From Dasypus novemcinctus (Eukaryota > Chordata > Mammalia > Cingulata > Dasypodidae): DNA of 64,000 nt. Numbering within the stretch: position 1 is the stretch's first letter; every line of letters starts with the position of its first letter. The notes under the pieces are model-generated. The model was not told the origin of the DNA and ran no database searches. It saw only the letters and a list, made by a program, of their open reading frames with translations. Positions 60,471 through 64,000 of this stretch are shown piece after piece. Made by a program: the position numbers and the translations under genes. Where the stretch lies: contig NC_080683.1 of the NCBI RefSeq assembly GCF_030445035.2, positions 115,429,225-115,493,224 of the forward strand, given 5' to 3'.

Positions 60471-61345
60471 TCAGAAGAATAAACTGTGACAGGCGAATGC
60501 CAGCCCCCTTGTCCCTTGCTTACACTCTTCCCTAAACCGTTTTAGGAAGGTAGACAAGAAGACGCCCTCACACATCCCCAGGAACTGTGTATTTAATGTC
60601 CCACTGGGACGTTTTCTGGAAAGGACTGAAACGGATAGAAGCCTCCCCAAACCCAGGGGAGGATGCAGACCCAGCAGCCGAGCATCGCAGACAAGGCACA
60701 AACACTGGTGACACCGAGCTTTTCCTTTTGACGCCAGGTCTGACTTAGAACAATGTCCGCCTTGTGTCGCCCCGACAGGAAGGGGTGGCTGGACCCTGAC
60801 AGACAAGGAGCTCAGGGCCCGCCCTTGGGGCTGCTTCTCCCTCCCCCTCTACTCTCTGGCCTGGCCTGGACTCCTGCCCAGAGGAACTGGAGCTGAGGAA
60901 GGGCCTTTGCCCCCGGAAGTGCCTCCCTGCCCCGTGGCCCATGCTGAGTGCCCACCGTCTAGAGGCCCAGTGGAACCAGGCTGGGGCGTCCGTTGTCTTT
61001 GTGGTGAGCTTCGAGAAGGGCCATCCCCTCCACCCTGGGGAAGGAGGCACCCACCGGTCTAGCCCCACCCGCGCTCTCCCAGACTCACGTCTAGCGGCCT
61101 GTGCTGCCCCCAGAGTCGTGAGGGTCATCCAAGCGCCTGGTCTGGCTGGCACCTGGTGCACGGGCTCAGTGGCCAATCAGCCTTAATTAAGCTCGTTCCC
61201 ATCCAGGTAGAGAAAGTGGGTCTTTGGGGAGGCGCAGGGGCAAAGAGGAGGAAAGAAGGTAACGTTCTTCCCAGAAGCAGTGTGAGCTTAGCTGGGCACT
61301 GTAACTCTCAGAACGACCGGTCAGGCTGAGGAAGGGGAGGAGCCC
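60471..61345. other. Unassigned GC-rich interval
   Basis: A 143-codon minus-strand frame (60745-61176) overlaps other open frames on both strands. No domain is recognised; probably a consequence of GC content. Confidence 0.4.
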
Positions 61346-61349
61346 TGAT

Positions 61350-61526
61350 TGTGCCAGTTTAAAACTTTTTGTGAATTCCAGCAAAGGCCATGTTCTTGGA
61401 GTTAATCCATTCCTGTGGCCTAGCCTCGGCACTGTAAGATTTTACCCTGGGTCAATTCCCTAATTGATTATAATAGCCACCCCATTTCTGGTATTTTGCA
61501 TTGGCAGCCTTTAAGAAAGTAAGACA
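61350..61526 (+). mobile_element. Xenarthran-type LTR with large internal deletion
   Basis: Starts TGTGCCAGTTTAAAAC and ends GAAAGTAAGACA, flanked by CTGAT (61345-61349) and CTGAC (61527-61531). Only 177 bp: the first ~80 and last ~95 bp of the family are present and the middle ~480 bp are gone. Confidence 0.8.
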
Positions 61527-61531
61527 CTGAC

Positions 61532-61990
61532 AAATACCCCCTCCTTCATACACTGTCAAAATATGCTTGGAGATTGTGCTCTAAGTAATCATTCTCATCT
61601 GTGATTTTCCACATTTCCATTGCTAGTCTGTAGCAGAAATGCAACAAATGGCTAAGAGGGCACCACTTCCCCAAATCCAGTATGCCCAATTGTTTCAGCA
61701 GGCTACTCAGTAACCTCTACACCCAAGTAAGGATCTGAACTAGTAGGAAGGAAACTGGTAAATCAGTATCCCCGTACCTCAGGTGATCCAGCAAGACTTT
61801 CAGACATCTGCTAAGCTTCTACTCTTCTCAAAAAAGTTCATTTTAATGACATTTTTAGCTTCAGAAGTTTTTTGGATGTAATATTAGCTTAACGATTGTT
61901 ACATTTATAAATATATTATTTTAGCACTAGAAGTAATTTATACTGAGAAAAATATATTATTAGTCTCAGGATAGATTGTTTTTGATTACT
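61532..61990. other. Unassigned interval
   Basis: No gene or repeat recognised. Confidence 0.4.
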
Positions 61991-62004
61991 TTAAAAGATG
62001 GTTG

Positions 62005-62444
62005 AAGGGAGTGGGTGTGGCTTAAGCAGTTGAGAGCCTGCCTCCCACATGGGAGGTCTCAGGTTTGGTTCCTGGTACCTCCTAAAGAAAATAGACAATG
62101 AGCAAAAACAATAAGTAGACAATGAGCAAGACAACAAACAAAAACAATGAGCAAACAACCAGCAGACAAGTATGGAGTGGATGTGGCTCAAGCAGTCGAG
62201 TGCCCGCCTCCCACATGGGAGGTCCTGGGTTTGGTTCCCAGTGTCTCCTAAGAAAAACAAACAGACAGTGAACAAAAACAACAAGCAGACAATGAGCAAA
62301 AGCAATGTGCAAGCAATGAGCCAAAAGCAAATGCAAATTATGAGCAAAAAACAAGCGGACAACGAGCAAAAACAAAAATGAGCAAACAACGAGCAAAACA
62401 ATGAGCAAACAGATGAGGGAACCAAATCAGGAGAGAAAAAAAAA
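62005..62444 (+). mobile_element. Dimeric tRNA-derived SINE with variable-repeat tails
   Basis: Two tRNA-like heads, at about 62009-62080 and 62173-62245, each with GTGGCTYAAGCAGTYGAG and a CTCCCACATGGGAGGTC arm followed by GGTTTGGTTCC. Each is followed by a tail of CAATGAGCAAAAA-like units. The pair is flanked by AAAAGATGGTTG at 61993-62004 and 62447-62458 (position approximate), so it inserted as one unit. Related to, but distinct from, the four longer SINEs. Confidence 0.8.
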
Positions 62445-62560
62445 AAAAGATGGTTGGGGTTATTTAATTATCTTCATAGTTTCTCTTACACTAAAAATTT
62501 TATATTATCCAGATAATTAATATTAGGTCTAAGCTGCTGATAGCAAAAGGTGGTAGAAAT

Positions 62561-62600
62561 GTATCTTTATTTTGATACATGTATCTTTATTCTGATACAT
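62561..62600. repeat. 20-bp tandem duplication
   Basis: GTATCTTTATTTTGATACAT is followed at once by GTATCTTTATTCTGATACAT; one base differs. Confidence 0.9.
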
Positions 62601-62604
62601 TTGA

Positions 62605-62709
62605 GCCTTTGTATTCCAAGTGTCCATCACAGTGTTCTGCATACAGTGAAGTGCTCAATAAATATTAAGTCAAGAGTGAAGTGAAGTGCTCAATAAATAA
62701 TAAGTCAAG
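62605..62709 (+). repeat. L2/MIR-type 3' end with an internal tandem duplication
   Basis: The phrase AGTGCTCAATAAATATTAAG, typical of L2/MIR ends, occurs twice (62645-62674 and 62675-62709) with a 4-5 bp GTGAA slippage. Confidence 0.65.
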
Positions 62710-62824
62710 AAGGGCCACGAAAGATTCCAAGGGGTTTAAATAATCCTAGAACTTGATTTGTTCATGATTTAACCTTTTACTTTGCTTTTATGTCTGGAAA
62801 GGAAAGAGAGAAAAGGGCACACTG

Positions 62825-63000
62825 TTTGGTGGAAGTAGCAGGACTTTCAATCCTAGTTCCTACCCATGTGATATGAGACAGGTTAGTAATCTCTTTGCGA
62901 CTCTATCTGTTCATCTCTAAAAGCAGATAGTGGTGCTACCGCACAGGGTTATAATGAAGATTGACTGTGATAACATCCGTGAGAACTGCAGAATAAGATC
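62825..63000 (+). repeat. MIR SINE
   Basis: Degraded MIR order: AGGACTTTCAATCCTAGTTC, GTGATATGAGACAGGTTAGT, ATCTGTTCATCTCTAAAAGC, CGCACAGGGTTATAATGAAG. Confidence 0.7.
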
Positions 63001-63420
63001 ATGTTGGGGGCGGAACGAGTGCCATTGTCTTCCTTGCACCCTTACATGGTCCGGCTGAGCTGGCCTCTGCAGGGTTAACAAAAGAATTACAATAAACATC
63101 GGTACAATATGTTCTTTCCTTGTACATGATGCTACAAGGATAACATCTATATCCACTCATCGCTGCCTTCCTCGGCCTGTCCATTCTGCCTCGTAACAAA
63201 CACTTTCTGAGTACCCAAATCTGTGAAGCAATGGGGTTTACGAGGAAATGCAAGGCACGATCCCCCCTTCAAAGAACATATCAGTTCTTTTCTCTGTATC
63301 AGTTCTCCATCTGCATTTCCAATGTGGGCAGAAAGGGGACAGTTGGGGGGAAATGTCAAAACAAATAAGCACATTCATTACTATCATATTTCTTTGGGGG
63401 GGATTAATATGATATGATTT
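63001..63420. other. Unassigned interval
   Basis: Possible L2 trace at 63215-63260 (GAAGCAATGGGGTTTACGAG); otherwise nothing recognised. Confidence 0.35.
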
Positions 63421-63424
63421 GTTT

Positions 63425-64000
63425 TTTTAATTTAAAATTTTATTTTCTTACGATTGTTACAAGTTGCTCAGGTAACACAAGGGGTTACACTGCCCCCTTA
63501 TTTTTGTCCGTTCCTCAGTCTTGAGGGATTTGGGACGATGTCCACTCTGCTTCAGGCTGAGAAGGGATGCAGATATTATGGGCTGGGGGAATGGAATTGC
63601 TTTGCTTGCTGTTGAAGATACTGCTTGCTTTTGGAATGGGGCTGGTCCATTATCATCATTTTGTTAGTTATCCAGGGCAGGCCCAAAGAGCTGGGCTCAG
63701 AGATGAACAATCCAAAGATTTCAGTATCTGAGAGATATATTTAACAGGTAAATTGAAAATTATAGGTTCAAATAAAAGAAATAGAAGAAACATGATTCAG
63801 GGAATTACAAGTATTTTTAGGTAATATTGGGGAATTAGATTTTCATATATTCCCAGATAGGGCCCACTGCAGGGATACTGATTTCGTGGAGCCATGTGGC
63901 TTGTCTGTGGTGTTGGGACATCCCTAGGCCCCTCAAGTGCATTTTTGTTTGAGGCTTTGTTTACTGTGGCAGTTGGTGAAGTACAGCTGAGACCTGCCTA
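63425..64000 (-). mobile_element. L1 3' UTR, antisense, running off the window
   Basis: Sense direction right to left. Text such as GTTAGTTATCCAGGGCAGGC, GGTTCAAATAAAAGAAATAG and TTTACTGTGGCAGTTGGTGA parallels 28.0-28.8 and 30.0-30.3 kb. More diverged than the other copies. Confidence 0.7.

Noticed and set aside
60745..61176. 143-codon minus-strand frame in GC-rich DNA
   Set aside because: Low-complexity composition (Arg, Gly, Ala, Pro), open frames on both strands, no splice or family evidence.
62082..62425. Leu/Phe-rich 108- and 144-codon minus-strand frames resembling membrane proteins
   Set aside because: They are translations of the tandem-repeat tails and heads of the dimeric SINE.

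Overview
This window is mammalian nuclear DNA, most likely from a xenarthran and probably an armadillo. The clearest clue is four copies of a tRNA-derived SINE of about 420 bp that opens with a fixed head (tRNA-like A and B boxes, then the phrase ACCACATGGGAGGTC) and matches my recollection of the Dasypus DAS SINEs. Ancient mammal-wide repeats (MIR, L2, MLT1, hAT remnants, old L1) and low overall GC fit the same picture. I found no intact protein-coding gene, no convincing exon and no RNA gene. The window reads as intergenic (or deep intronic) sequence built by successive retrotransposition.

Layout. 1-5.1 kb: an ERV-L-like internal remnant, an L1 3' UTR insertion with a perfect duplication, then an old L1 carrying a hAT element that itself carries a SINE. 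5.1-7.9 kb: mostly unassigned, with MLT1-like and L2 traces. 8-14.9 kb: an antisense L1 whose 5' UTR is made of about ten tandem monomers of roughly 110 bp, lying directly against a processed pseudogene of mitochondrial HSP70 (HSPA9). 15-25.6 kb: mostly unassigned DNA with MIR, a SINE and old L1 pieces. 26.1-32.5 kb: a composite L1 with 5' UTR and part of ORF1 joined straight to an L1 3' UTR (no ORF2), followed by two antisense L1 3' UTR copies and a clean solo LTR. 33-37.9 kb: a degenerate ATCAC-type satellite, a 135-bp duplicated segment and an MLT1. 37.9-43.99 kb: an L1 3' UTR insertion with a 14-bp duplication, an LTR, and an almost full-length mariner with a dead Hsmar1-type transposase. 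44-54.3 kb: unassigned DNA plus a three-deep nest of LTRs. 54.3-64 kb: unassigned DNA, a GC-rich stretch with a possible conserved regulatory block near 60 kb, a dimeric SINE and L1 3' UTR ends.

Nothing here forms a working pathway. The relations are those of host and parasite elements: L1 machinery plausibly supplied the SINEs, the HSPA9 retrocopy and the truncated L1 3' ends, as the flanking duplications and A-rich tails suggest. The solo LTRs (TG...CA ends, 5-bp duplications) and the DNA transposons (hAT with 8-bp duplication, mariner at TA) came by separate routes. Family names rest on recognition by eye; edges without a stated duplication are approximate.
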